40,264 bases of DNA, from positions 1-40,264 of the forward strand of contig CAJWNO010000005.1 in assembly GCA_913044115.1 (NCBI GenBank). The letters are read 5' to 3'. This DNA comes from an uncultured Gammaproteobacteria bacterium (GTDB taxonomy: Bacteria; Pseudomonadota; Gammaproteobacteria; Magnimaribacterales; TMED112). Of this stretch, positions 30,868 through 40,145 are shown piece by piece. The position numbers and the translations under genes were made by a program. Numbering within the stretch: the stretch's first letter is position 1; every line of letters starts with the position of its first letter. The notes beneath the pieces are model-generated. The model made no database searches and was not told the origin of the DNA. It saw only the letters and a program-made list of their open reading frames with translations.

Positions 30868-32870
30868 TTTGGCCAATAAGGCTTTTTTTATATTTTATCG
30901 CGATATTAATTGTAAGTTTTTACAGTTTCTGTCTTTTTCTTACAACGGATTACGGCTCAAAACAAACCTCAAGCATGCTTTTTGGCGAAAGCTTTGACTT
31001 TAAAGACATTTCAATTGAACCAAGTCTTTTAGGCATGCGAGTAGAAATTGATGATTTCTCTTTTAGAGGTGCTGCAAATTTTTCAGGTGAAAACATTATC
31101 TTAGAAATAAATTTTCTTAATTCACTTATAGGCAATATGATCTATATTCCTGAGCTTCAACTGACTAACAGCGAAGTAAAACTTAATGAAGCTTCATCAG
31201 ACGAGTCATCTAACCAACCTAATGTTTATATTCGTGAACTTTCTCTCACTAGATTCAAAGCCGGCATTACAGAGTTCAGAAACCTTGAGTTAAACGATTT
31301 CTTGCTTGTAGAAGATGAAATTGGATTCGCTTTCAATAATTTAAGTATAGAACTACCAGGAAGCATTCAATCTTTAGAACAATTCAGTGGAAGAGGTTAT
31401 TTCTCATCTGGAAAACTTAATATTAACCTAGATTCAAAAGAGGGTTTAATAGACTTTGCATTCTATGATTCTTCAAGAACATTTGAAAATTTAGAGGGAA
31501 TTATAGAAATTGATTTTAATAATGGATTCAAAATACCTTTTGCGCAACTTTCATCAAGTACGCAAAATAAAAGCATTAATACTTCTTTTCAATATGACGA
31601 ATCTTTCCAGCTAGAGCTCTGGATGAGGGGAAATGATAGCGATCTAGCAAGCTTAATACCTATTACTGCAGATGAGACGAAACTATTTCTTGAAGAATCA
31701 GAATTTGAATCTTCTGAGATGGATGTGTTGCTGAGCTTGACAGATGTGGATGATATTTCAAATTTTAATGCAATTATTAAAGCAAAAGATTTTGCACTAA
31801 ATATTTCAGATTTAGATATAAAAAGCTCATCAGCAAATTTATATTTAGATAATAGTTCACTAAGAATTTTTGGAGATGGTCTGTATGTTTCAAACGTAGA
31901 TTTAGGACAATTCTTTCTATCAAAGAAAATTATCGATGATAGTAATTACAGTTTAGTTTTGAATGACTATGATAGTTTTGCTATTGAATTTAGTAATGAA
32001 GGCAGTCTTGAAAGTATTGAGGGTTCTATCCAGACTGATAGCGAATCTCTATATAAGATATCTTTCAACAAAGACAGACTGCTTGTAAATCTAGATGAGT
32101 TATATTTAGAATTTAATGTGCTTGATGCTTATGAAATTATTAATGGTAGTTTCAGGGTATTTCCAAAGGAATTCAATTCCAATTATTTCGCTCTTAATGA
32201 CACTTCAATAAGTTCTTTTGATTTTGATTTTAACAATATGGAGTTGAATAACTTGAATGCAGGTTTTTCTCTTTTAAACAACGAAGAGAATAAGATTTTG
32301 AATTCAAATTTTGAATTTAGCCAATTAGATTTCACTTTAGAAAATAGCTATATAAAATTTCAAAATTCAAAAATTGACTATGGTGGTTTGGTTAATATCT
32401 CTGGAGAAAGCATTTCCTACACAGACTCAACATTTAGTATTGATGCTCTAAGAGTTTTATCCTTAATAGATATTCGATCTAGACTTGTAAATATTTTGAA
32501 TGCCGATTTTGAGAAATTAGACCAAAATAATTTTTTTATAAATTCTCTCTCGGGTGAATTTTTCGCGGATAGTGCAGGATATGCCAACATAAATAATCTA
32601 AATTTGAATTTTGATGTAGGTAACGCCACATTAGCCGGAACTATTTCATCAGCTAAAGAATCTTTTGATACATTTAATTTAGAAATGATCTTTAATTCTA
32701 CACTGTCACAAAACATTCCATGGTATGTAGCTATTCTTGGTGGTTTTCCAGCTGCAGCAGGAGCAGTTGTAGTAACTGAAGTTCTTGAAGATGGCATTAA
32801 TCAGATTACAGAGACTAAATATGGTATAACTGGTAATGCAGAAAACCTAGTCGTCGAGACTAAGCAATAA
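30849..32870 (+). CDS. Short YhdP/AsmA-like protein (start corrected to ATG 30849)
   Basis: N-terminal TM then long beta-rich domain; C-terminal FPAAAGAVVVTEVLEDGINQITETKYGITGNAENLV; located after mreBCD as yhdP is in E. coli. Confidence 0.7.
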   Translation: MVKKYLVWPIRLFLYFIAILIVSFYSFCLFLTTDYGSKQTSSMLFGESFDFKDISIEPSLLGMRVEIDDFSFRGAANFSGENIILEINFLNSLIGNMIYIPELQLTNSEVKLNEASSDESSNQPNVYIRELSLTRFKAGITEFRNLELNDFLLVEDEIGFAFNNLSIELPGSIQSLEQFSGRGYFSSGKLNINLDSKEGLIDFAFYDSSRTFENLEGIIEIDFNNGFKIPFAQLSSSTQNKSINTSFQYDESFQLELWMRGNDSDLASLIPITADETKLFLEESEFESSEMDVLLSLTDVDDISNFNAIIKAKDFALNISDLDIKSSSANLYLDNSSLRIFGDGLYVSNVDLGQFFLSKKIIDDSNYSLVLNDYDSFAIEFSNEGSLESIEGSIQTDSESLYKISFNKDRLLVNLDELYLEFNVLDAYEIINGSFRVFPKEFNSNYFALNDTSISSFDFDFNNMELNNLNAGFSLLNNEENKILNSNFEFSQLDFTLENSYIKFQNSKIDYGGLVNISGESISYTDSTFSIDALRVLSLIDIRSRLVNILNADFEKLDQNNFFINSLSGEFFADSAGYANINNLNLNFDVGNATLAGTISSAKESFDTFNLEMIFNSTLSQNIPWYVAILGGFPAAAGAVVVTEVLEDGINQITETKYGITGNAENLVVETKQ

Positions 32871-34203
32871 GAAAGCTTATAATTCCTAAAAAGCTAACAA
32901 AACCTATAATATCTGTGAAAGTTGTAATAACTACTCCGCCTGCAATAGCTGGATCGTAACCAAATTTTCTTAAGAAATGCGGAAACAAAAATCCAAATAT
33001 AGCTGCTGCCAACAAGTTGAAGATCATAGCAAGGGAAATTGCTAGCGATAGTGCCATGTCAGCAAACCAAAAACTAGTAATGGCATATATTGCAATAGAA
33101 AAAACAAAACAATTAGCTACAGCTACAATGAACTCTCTTCTGAATAGATAACGTATATTTTTTCTATTCAATTGCCTCATTGCCTCAGCTCTTATATATA
33201 TACCTAAAGTTTGAGTTGCTGCTATACCACCCATACTTGCAACTATAGGCATTAGTATTGCGGCGTAAACAACTTTTTCTATAACATCCTCAAAAATGCT
33301 TATGGAGAATGCAGCTATTATTGCTGTTAAAAGATTAATTGATAGCCAAAGCAATCTATTCCTAATAGATTTTTTTGGGGATGCAAAAATATCCTCTTCG
33401 ATTTGTGCAAATCCTATGAAATCCTGTTCAACTTCATCTGCAGCAACTTCAATAATGTCATCCACTGTAATCCTTCCTAACAAATGATTATGTTCATCAA
33501 CAACAGGGGCAGAAAATAAATCTTTAGTTTTAAATTGGTTATAAATATCAATTTGGTTGCTCTCTATACTTATTGGGCTAAATTCTGTATCCATAACTTC
33601 TCTTACAGTGAGGTTTGGATCAGAAGTTAGTATTTTCGTAATTGGAAGTATGCCCAGATATTCATCTTTTTTTGATACAACATATATGTCGTCTGTATTT
33701 TGAGGTAATTCCTTTAAAAATCTTAGGTACCTCATTACAAGTTCTATGGAGTTCTCAGCACGCACAGTAATTACATCAGTATTCATCAGCCCTCCAGCTG
33801 ACTCTTCTGGGTAATCAAGAATTTTTTCAACTCTACCTCTATCTCTAGAATTCATTAATGACAAAACTTCATTTGTCATTTTCTCAGGCAATGTTTGAAG
33901 AATATCAGCAAGATCATCTACTTCTAAGTCACTAATTGCAGCTGAGATTTCCTCAGGATTCATGCCTGCAAGGAGATCTTCTCTTAAACTTTCATCAAGT
34001 TCGCCAAGAACTTCACCTTCAGTATCAAGTTGAATTAAGTCCCAAATAATTTTTCTTTCATGAGGAGGGGAAGACTCTATTACATAAGCTAGTTCACTTG
34101 GTGTCATTTCATTCAAAATTCTTCCAAGTTTTGTTTTAAATTCTGGATTTGAGAAGGTTTCTTGTATTAGCTCAAATCTTTTGTCTAAATTTTCACTAGC
34201 CAT
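32860..34203 (-). CDS. mgtE: Magnesium transporter MgtE
   Basis: N-domain, CBS pair, VVYAAILMPIVASMGGIAATQTLGIYIRAEA membrane domain. Confidence 0.95.
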   Translation of the reverse strand: MASENLDKRFELIQETFSNPEFKTKLGRILNEMTPSELAYVIESSPPHERKIIWDLIQLDTEGEVLGELDESLREDLLAGMNPEEISAAISDLEVDDLADILQTLPEKMTNEVLSLMNSRDRGRVEKILDYPEESAGGLMNTDVITVRAENSIELVMRYLRFLKELPQNTDDIYVVSKKDEYLGILPITKILTSDPNLTVREVMDTEFSPISIESNQIDIYNQFKTKDLFSAPVVDEHNHLLGRITVDDIIEVAADEVEQDFIGFAQIEEDIFASPKKSIRNRLLWLSINLLTAIIAAFSISIFEDVIEKVVYAAILMPIVASMGGIAATQTLGIYIRAEAMRQLNRKNIRYLFRREFIVAVANCFVFSIAIYAITSFWFADMALSLAISLAMIFNLLAAAIFGFLFPHFLRKFGYDPAIAGGVVITTFTDIIGFVSFLGIISFLIA

Positions 34204-34227
34204 TGGGCTATTCTACAAGAAAAAATC

Positions 34228-34938
34228 TTAATTCAGTTCGCCAAAATATAATTTTTTGGCTACTGGATCATTTTTAACGTCATTAGGAGTGCCTTTCAAT
34301 AAGACTTCGCCTTGATTTAGTAAAATTATTTCATCACACACATTCATGACATCCCTAAAGTTGTGATCACTTATAAAAATTCCAAGATCTTTCTTAAATG
34401 ACCTAAGCATTTTTATTATTTCTTCTACTGAAATAGGATCTACACCTGCAAATGGCTCATCAAGCAATATATATTTTGCATCCAATAGAATTGCTCTAAG
34501 AATTTCGGTTTTTCTTTTTTCCCCACCTGATAAAAATTTTGCTTTTGTGTTGGCCCTATCCTCTAATTTCATTGATTTAAGCAAAGCTCCAATTTGAGAA
34601 CGTTTTTTTTCTGAAATTTTTACGAATTTTAATTCAACTACTGCCTCTAAATTTTGTTGAAGAGTTAAATCATCAAAAAGAGAATTTTCTTGAGGAACAT
34701 AATTTAAACCAGCATTTGATCTTTCCTCTAGGTTCATAAAGTTCAGGTTCTCTCCAAAAAAACTGAGTTTCCCGTCATCTATTTTTGTAAGGCCAGCCAA
34801 GGCTTTAAATAAACTTGTTTTCCCTGCACCATTTGCACCTAATAATCCAGTAATTTTGTTATTTGGCAGTTCAAAGGATATATTTGTGAATAATTTCTTA
34901 GAGTTTACAGATCTACTGATGCCTTCAGCTTTAATCAT
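34228..34938 (-). CDS. lptB: LPS export ABC transporter ATP-binding protein LptB
   Basis: GLLGANGAGKTSLFKALAGL, LSGGEKRKTEILRAIL, ILLDEPFAGVDPISVEEI. Confidence 0.95.
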   Translation of the reverse strand: MIKAEGISRSVNSKKLFTNISFELPNNKITGLLGANGAGKTSLFKALAGLTKIDDGKLSFFGENLNFMNLEERSNAGLNYVPQENSLFDDLTLQQNLEAVVELKFVKISEKKRSQIGALLKSMKLEDRANTKAKFLSGGEKRKTEILRAILLDAKYILLDEPFAGVDPISVEEIIKMLRSFKKDLGIFISDHNFRDVMNVCDEIILLNQGEVLLKGTPNDVKNDPVAKKLYFGELN

Positions 34939-35305
34939 TGTTATTTAGTCTAATAACCATTTTCTCAGAGTTTATTTTATTCCCTGATTTAATAACTGAA
35001 ACGTTTTTTGATAAAACAAGGTTTTGTGAATCAATCTCGATGATTTCTGCCTGGCCATCGATAAATTCGACGCCATCAAAAAATCTTATTTTTATAGGTT
35101 TGCCTGAAGCAATGAATGAGTCATTGTTTTGATTAAGTTTTAATTGGTCTGCAGTGAAGCTTATATTCTTTGAGTTAAAGATTACGCTGTTTTCATAGCT
35201 TATAGTATTAAGCTCAGTATTAATCTCTATATTTTCCGAAGTTATTTCATATTCTTGAGCAAATATGCTCAAAGAAAAGAAAAAAAGCATTAATTTATAA
35301 AACAT
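34931..35305 (-). CDS. lptA: LptA/OstA-like periplasmic protein (start corrected to ATG 35305)
   Basis: Signal peptide-like N-terminus; OstA pattern SENIEINTELNTISYENSVIFNSKNISFTADQL; immediately upstream of lptB. Confidence 0.75.
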   Translation of the reverse strand: MFYKLMLFFFSLSIFAQEYEITSENIEINTELNTISYENSVIFNSKNISFTADQLKLNQNNDSFIASGKPIKIRFFDGVEFIDGQAEIIEIDSQNLVLSKNVSVIKSGNKINSEKMVIRLNNND

Positions 35306-36260
35306 TTGCCTCCAATATATCGTGCATTGATAAAATGCCGATAATACTCTTACCTTCCTGAACAACCAATGTATAAACCTTAAATTTTTTCATCATATTT
35401 GCAGCATCAACAACTAAATCATTTGATTTGATTGTTTTAAAATTTTTAGCAATAACTGAAGCAAGCTTAACTTTATTAATATCTATATTTTTTTTCAGCT
35501 GCCTTCTTAAATCTCCATCAGAGAATACACCAATAATTTTTGCTCCCTTTTTCACTAAAGCTATCCCTTGTTTCTTTTCAGATACTTCAAAAATTAAATC
35601 TTTTATCGTATCTGTGTCTTTTACTACAGCAGCTTTATGCATTGGAACCATTAGATCTTTAGCTCTTAATGTAAGTTTTTTTCCTAATTTTCCTCCTGGA
35701 TGCGATTTTGCAAAATCTTCTGAGGTGAATCCCTTAGCTTTAAGCAGGGCTACTGCAATAGCATCCCCTAAAGCAAGTGTTACGGTAGTGCTTGATGTTG
35801 GCGCTAAATCATTTGGACAGGCCTCTCTTTTAACTTTTACAAGTATATGTGTCTTAGATGCTTTAGCTATTGTTGAGTCTAAATTTTCGGTAATGGAAAA
35901 GAGACTAATTTTCTTAAGTTTTATTGCAGGAATAAGATCACAAATTTCCTGACTTTCTCCAGATTTTGAAATTGCTAAAATGGCATCTTTTTTTTCAATC
36001 ATCCCTAAATCACCATGAAGAGCTTCAGCAGGATGAATAAAGAAAGATGGAGTGCCAGTGCTTGATAAAGTTGCAGCAATTTTATTCGCAATATGTCCTG
36101 ATTTACCAACTCCAGTCAGAAATATCTTACCTTTGCAATTGAAAATATTTTTGCATAATTCTTCTACATTGAAGTTTTTTGACTCAGAAAAGGCCTTTAA
36201 TTCATCTAATTCGATTAAAAAGGCTTTTTTTGCTTCTTTTTGGAAAATATTTTTTTTCAT
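35295..36260 (-). CDS. kdsD: D-arabinose 5-phosphate isomerase (SIS + CBS pair)
   Basis: GKIFLTGVGKSGHIANKIAATLSSTGTPSFFIHPAEALHGDLGM, HPGGKLGKKL, CBS domains. Confidence 0.95.
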   Translation of the reverse strand: MKKNIFQKEAKKAFLIELDELKAFSESKNFNVEELCKNIFNCKGKIFLTGVGKSGHIANKIAATLSSTGTPSFFIHPAEALHGDLGMIEKKDAILAISKSGESQEICDLIPAIKLKKISLFSITENLDSTIAKASKTHILVKVKREACPNDLAPTSSTTVTLALGDAIAVALLKAKGFTSEDFAKSHPGGKLGKKLTLRAKDLMVPMHKAAVVKDTDTIKDLIFEVSEKKQGIALVKKGAKIIGVFSDGDLRRQLKKNIDINKVKLASVIAKNFKTIKSNDLVVDAANMMKKFKVYTLVVQEGKSIIGILSMHDILEANVL

Positions 36261-36279
36261 TTCAAACTATAATCTACAC

Positions 36280-36885
36280 ATGATACGATTTTTTGCATCA
36301 AAAATTTTAATTGTGCTTCTATTATCACAATTTATTCATGCAGATAAAATTCCTGAACTTTATAAATTTATAGACTCTAATGGTCAGTATTTTTTGACAG
36401 TAATTAAGGAAGATGGTTCAAAATATGAGGAAGATCCAGAAGCATTCAAAGATAGGCTAAAAGCAATATGGGAGCCAATGGTTGATATTAAAGTTGTTTC
36501 TAGATTAATTCTTTCATCAAAAATATATGCCTCTGCTTCTGAAGAGCAAAAGAATCTATTTGAAGAAAGAACTAAAAAATTGCTTCTAGATACCTATGTA
36601 ACGACCCTCTTAGAATTCGATAATTACCAAATTGAAACAAATGAAGATATAAAAGTTAATAAGAAAACTTTTGAGGTATCAATGAACTTTTACTCAGACT
36701 CAAGCTCATTTGTCACAAAATTTACTGTTTATAAAAATAAAGATGGAGATTATAGGATTGTAAATATTATTATAGACGGTATAAATTTAGGTCTAACATT
36801 TAGAAATCAATTTCAAGATACATACTTAGAAAATAATTCTAATCTTGACGAAGCCATAGAATCTTGGAAACCTACTACTTTTTAA
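36280..36885 (+). CDS. mlaC: MlaC/Ttg2D-like phospholipid-binding periplasmic protein (start corrected to ATG 36280)
   Basis: Signal-like N-terminus, DIKVVSRLILSSKIYASASEEQKNLFEE..LLLDTYVTTLLEF; adjacent to murA. Confidence 0.82.
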   Translation: MIRFFASKILIVLLLSQFIHADKIPELYKFIDSNGQYFLTVIKEDGSKYEEDPEAFKDRLKAIWEPMVDIKVVSRLILSSKIYASASEEQKNLFEERTKKLLLDTYVTTLLEFDNYQIETNEDIKVNKKTFEVSMNFYSDSSSFVTKFTVYKNKDGDYRIVNIIIDGINLGLTFRNQFQDTYLENNSNLDEAIESWKPTTF

Positions 36886-36889
36886 ATAA

Positions 36890-38155
36890 ATGGAAAGATT
36901 AATCATTAAAGGAGGAAATCATCTAACTGGTGAGGTTGATTGCTCTGGAGCAAAAAATGCTGGTCTTCCAATTTTAGCTTCGACAATTTTGTTAGATGGT
37001 TCTGCTTTTATTGGGAATTTACCTCACCTTCAAGACATAACGACAAAACTTGAATTATTAAATTCAATGGGATCTGCAATTAATTTTCATGAAGATGGTT
37101 TCATAGAAATTGATTCTTCAAATATAGTTGTACCAGAAGCAAGATATGAACTAGTAAAAACAATGAGAGCTTCAATTCTTGTAATGGGCCCACTAGTTGC
37201 CAAATATGGTAAAGCAAAAATATCTCAACCTGGTGGTTGTGATATAGGAACAAGACCTATAGATTTTCATCTTGCTGGATTAGAGCAAATGGGAGCAGAA
37301 ATTACTTCAGATTCAAAATATATTTATTTGAAAGCAAAAAAATTAACTCCTATTGATTTTGAGTTCCCAAAAGTCTCAGTAACTGGAACAGAAAACTTAA
37401 TGATGGCTGCTACACTTATTGATGGGGTTACAGTTTTACGAAATTGTGCAAAAGAACCTGAGGTACTTGAGCTTGCAAATTATCTAAATAGTTGTGGGGC
37501 AAAGATAGAAGGGGCAGGGGAATCAAACATCACAATTACAGGAGTTAAAAGCCTGAAAGCAGATAGATGGAATGTGTTATTCGATAGGATTGAAGCAGGC
37601 ACATATCTCGTTGCAGGAGCAATAACTAATGGTCACGTGAAAGTGAACAAAATTAATCCATCAACAATAAATATTATTAGTGAAAAACTGATACAGATGG
37701 GTGTCAAGGTAAACATTGACAAAGATTCTGTTGAAGTTGATGCCACATCTTCAGATTTGAAAGCACAGGATATATTTACAGAGCCTTTTCCCGGATTTCC
37801 AACAGATATGCAAGCCCAATTTATGACACTAAATACGATAGCTGCAGGAAATTGCACCATAGAAGAAACTGTTTTCGAAAATAGATTTCAACACGTCAGT
37901 CAATTAAGAAAAATGGGAGCTGATATTGTATTAAACAAAAATAAAGCTTCTGTAACAGGAGTTTCAAATTTAGTTGGAGCAAATGTCAGCGCCTCTGATT
38001 TAAGGGCATCAGCAAGTTTAGTTTTAGCAGGATTAGTAGGAAAGAATAAGACACAAATAGATGACATCTATCATATTGATAGAGGCTATGAATGTATTGA
38101 GGAAAAGCTTAATAAATTGGGAGCTGAAATAATTAGAGAGCCCGTGGTGTATTAG
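36890..38155 (+). CDS. murA: UDP-N-acetylglucosamine 1-carboxyvinyltransferase
   Basis: GNHLTGEVDCSGAKNAGLPILAST, GGCDIGTRPIDFHL, FPGFPTDMQAQFM. Confidence 0.98.
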   Translation: MERLIIKGGNHLTGEVDCSGAKNAGLPILASTILLDGSAFIGNLPHLQDITTKLELLNSMGSAINFHEDGFIEIDSSNIVVPEARYELVKTMRASILVMGPLVAKYGKAKISQPGGCDIGTRPIDFHLAGLEQMGAEITSDSKYIYLKAKKLTPIDFEFPKVSVTGTENLMMAATLIDGVTVLRNCAKEPEVLELANYLNSCGAKIEGAGESNITITGVKSLKADRWNVLFDRIEAGTYLVAGAITNGHVKVNKINPSTINIISEKLIQMGVKVNIDKDSVEVDATSSDLKAQDIFTEPFPGFPTDMQAQFMTLNTIAAGNCTIEETVFENRFQHVSQLRKMGADIVLNKNKASVTGVSNLVGANVSASDLRASASLVLAGLVGKNKTQIDDIYHIDRGYECIEEKLNKLGAEIIREPVVY

Positions 38156-39101
38156 GTCTTTCCTTTGTTACAAGTTTCAAATCTATTTCTTTGTCAGACC
38201 TAATAACCTTAAGCTCCAAAATCTCACCTGGAGTAACACTATTCACAGAAGCCAGTAAAATATTCCATCTTGCTTCTGCACCTTTTATACCAATAATTAT
38301 GTCTCCATCTTTGAGGCCTTCAGTAAATTGAGAGTTATTATTCAATTCAACGACATATAGCGCTGGAATTCTATTCGTAGTATTAATTGGTGTAAAAAAA
38401 CCCCTTCGGAATCTAAAATCCCCAAGCCAAGCTCTATTAACCTTTCCATACTTGATAATCTCATTAGTTATTGATAAAACTTTATCAGACGGCAAAGCAA
38501 AACCTACTCCGTCTGAACCTCCAGATGCAGATGCTATAAGCGTGCTTAAACCAATAAGTTCACCATTATTATTTATCAAAGCCCCACCTGAATTACCCTT
38601 ATTAATAGCAGCATCTGTTTGAATAATATTTAAATAAGGATTACCAAAATTCCTACCTGTTGCACTTAATATTCCTCTAGAGACAGAAGTTCCAAGGTTA
38701 TAAGGGTTGCCAATAGCATATACAGTTTGACCAATTTGTAATTCTTCATCATCAGAGAATCTAATATGCTTTAGGTTGCTCTCGTTAATTTTAAGTACTG
38801 CTAGATCTGCATATTCATCAAACCCAATCAAATTCGCTAGATAAGATTTACCAGAAATTTTCACTGTACTTAAATTGCCTGAAAGAACATGAAATGCTGT
38901 TATGATGTATCCATCCTCAGAAATTATTACTCCTGAGCCAAAACTTTTACCTCTATTGTCTAAAGATTCTATTGTGACGATTGAAGCAGATATATCATCA
39001 AAATTTATTTCTTTTTCATCTAAGAATCGATTTTCAAAATATACAAACTGAGCACCAAAAATTAAGCCAAAAAATAATATTAATAAAAACAGGTTTTTCA
39101 T
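38133..39101 (-). CDS. DegS/HtrA-like trypsin-fold serine protease, N-terminally anchored, one PDZ-like domain
   Basis: AFHVLSG, YADLAVLKI, NKGNSGGALIN; GDIIIGIKG PDZ motif; neighbour of rplM. Confidence 0.88.
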   Translation of the reverse strand: MKNLFLLILFFGLIFGAQFVYFENRFLDEKEINFDDISASIVTIESLDNRGKSFGSGVIISEDGYIITAFHVLSGNLSTVKISGKSYLANLIGFDEYADLAVLKINESNLKHIRFSDDEELQIGQTVYAIGNPYNLGTSVSRGILSATGRNFGNPYLNIIQTDAAINKGNSGGALINNNGELIGLSTLIASASGGSDGVGFALPSDKVLSITNEIIKYGKVNRAWLGDFRFRRGFFTPINTTNRIPALYVVELNNNSQFTEGLKDGDIIIGIKGAEARWNILLASVNSVTPGEILELKVIRSDKEIDLKLVTKERPNTPRAL

Positions 39102-39156
39102 GTTTCAAATCCTTTACCAATATATTAATATATAGCGGGTCAACTTTGAGCATTAC

Positions 39157-39582
39157 ATGAAAACAACAGCATTAAGAACTCAAGATATTGAGCAAAAATG
39201 GTACATAGTAGACTGTACTGGTAAAAAACTTGGCAGATTATCTGTCCAAGTTGCAAATATATTGAGGGGAAAAAATAAACCTGAATATACACCAAATTCA
39301 GATGTTGGAGATTTTGTAATTCTTCTTAATGCAAAAAATATTGAAGTTACAGGTAAAAAAGCAACAGATAAAATTTATTACAGACATTCAGGCTTCCCAG
39401 GTGGAATCAAACAAATATCATTTCAAGATCAAATGGAGAAGAATCCTGAGAAAGTGATAAGAGATGCAGTGAAAGGAATGTTGCCAAAAAATAGATTAAA
39501 TAGACAAATTATTAAAAAATTAAAAGTTTACAATGATGAGAATCATCCTCACGAAGCACAGAACCCTCAGGAGATAAAGTAA
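39157..39582 (+). CDS. rplM: 50S ribosomal protein L13
   Basis: [42 protein letters not shown]. Confidence 0.98.
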   Translation: MKTTALRTQDIEQKWYIVDCTGKKLGRLSVQVANILRGKNKPEYTPNSDVGDFVILLNAKNIEVTGKKATDKIYYRHSGFPGGIKQISFQDQMEKNPEKVIRDAVKGMLPKNRLNRQIIKKLKVYNDENHPHEAQNPQEIK

Positions 39583-39962
39583 TGAGTACTATTTCTGGAA
39601 GAAGAAAAGAAGCAACTGCAGTAGTCAGACTTAAAAAAGGCACAGGGGTTGTTACTGTTAACAAAAAAAGCATCGATGATTACTTTGGAAGAGATGTAGC
39701 AAAAATGATCGTTAGACAGCCATTGGTCTTAACAAAAAATGCAGAAACATTTGATGTTGAAGCCAAAGTTCAAGGAGGCGGTTCATTTGGGCAAGCAGGA
39801 GCAATTAGGCTCGCTATTTCCAAAGCTTTATTAGAAGTAGATCCTGAATTAAGAGGCGAATTAAAAAAAGCTGGCTATTTAACAAGAGATTCAAGAGTTA
39901 AAGAAAGAAAGAAAGTTGGTTTAAAGAAAGCAAGAAAAAGTCCACAGTTTTCAAAGAGATAA
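39582..39962 (+). CDS. rpsI: 30S ribosomal protein S9
   Basis: [17 protein letters not shown]...[21 protein letters not shown]. Confidence 0.98.
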   Translation: MSTISGRRKEATAVVRLKKGTGVVTVNKKSIDDYFGRDVAKMIVRQPLVLTKNAETFDVEAKVQGGGSFGQAGAIRLAISKALLEVDPELRGELKKAGYLTRDSRVKERKKVGLKKARKSPQFSKR

Positions 39963-39969
39963 AATCTAC

Positions 39970-40007
39970 TTTGAACACCGACAAAAAAATCCTTATTTAT
40001 GTTCAAA
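39970..40007. repeat. Inverted repeat TTTGAACA-N22-TGTTCAAA (copy 1), just after rpsI
   Basis: Direct reading; 8/8 inverted match. Confidence 0.85.
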
Positions 40008-40060
40008 AAATGTAAATTTACCAGTTATTTTTTGAAAAGCTTTTTATTTTTTAAATAATC

Positions 40061-40070
40061 TGTATATAAT
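40061..40070 (+). promoter_or_regulatory. Extended -10-like TGtATATAAT upstream of the integrase-like ORF
   Basis: TATAAT with upstream TG; -35 only weakly matched. Confidence 0.4.
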
Positions 40071-40119
40071 ACTGATCATATTGATTTAAGAGGAATTGGT
40101 CTGGTTGTTTTCACTAAAG

Positions 40120-40145
40120 TTTGAACACCAAAAAGACTGTTCAAA
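40120..40145. repeat. Inverted repeat TTTGAACA-N10-TGTTCAAA (copy 2), abutting the ATG at 40146
   Basis: Direct reading; shares TTTGAACACC and TGTTCAAAA with copy 1. Confidence 0.85.

Noticed and set aside
35428-35952. 174-aa plus-strand ORF
   Set aside because: Antisense to kdsD; no homology features seen.
36052-36279. Long N-terminal extension of the mlaC ORF
   Set aside because: Overlaps kdsD antisense; the ATG at 36280 begins a signal-peptide-like sequence and is the better start.
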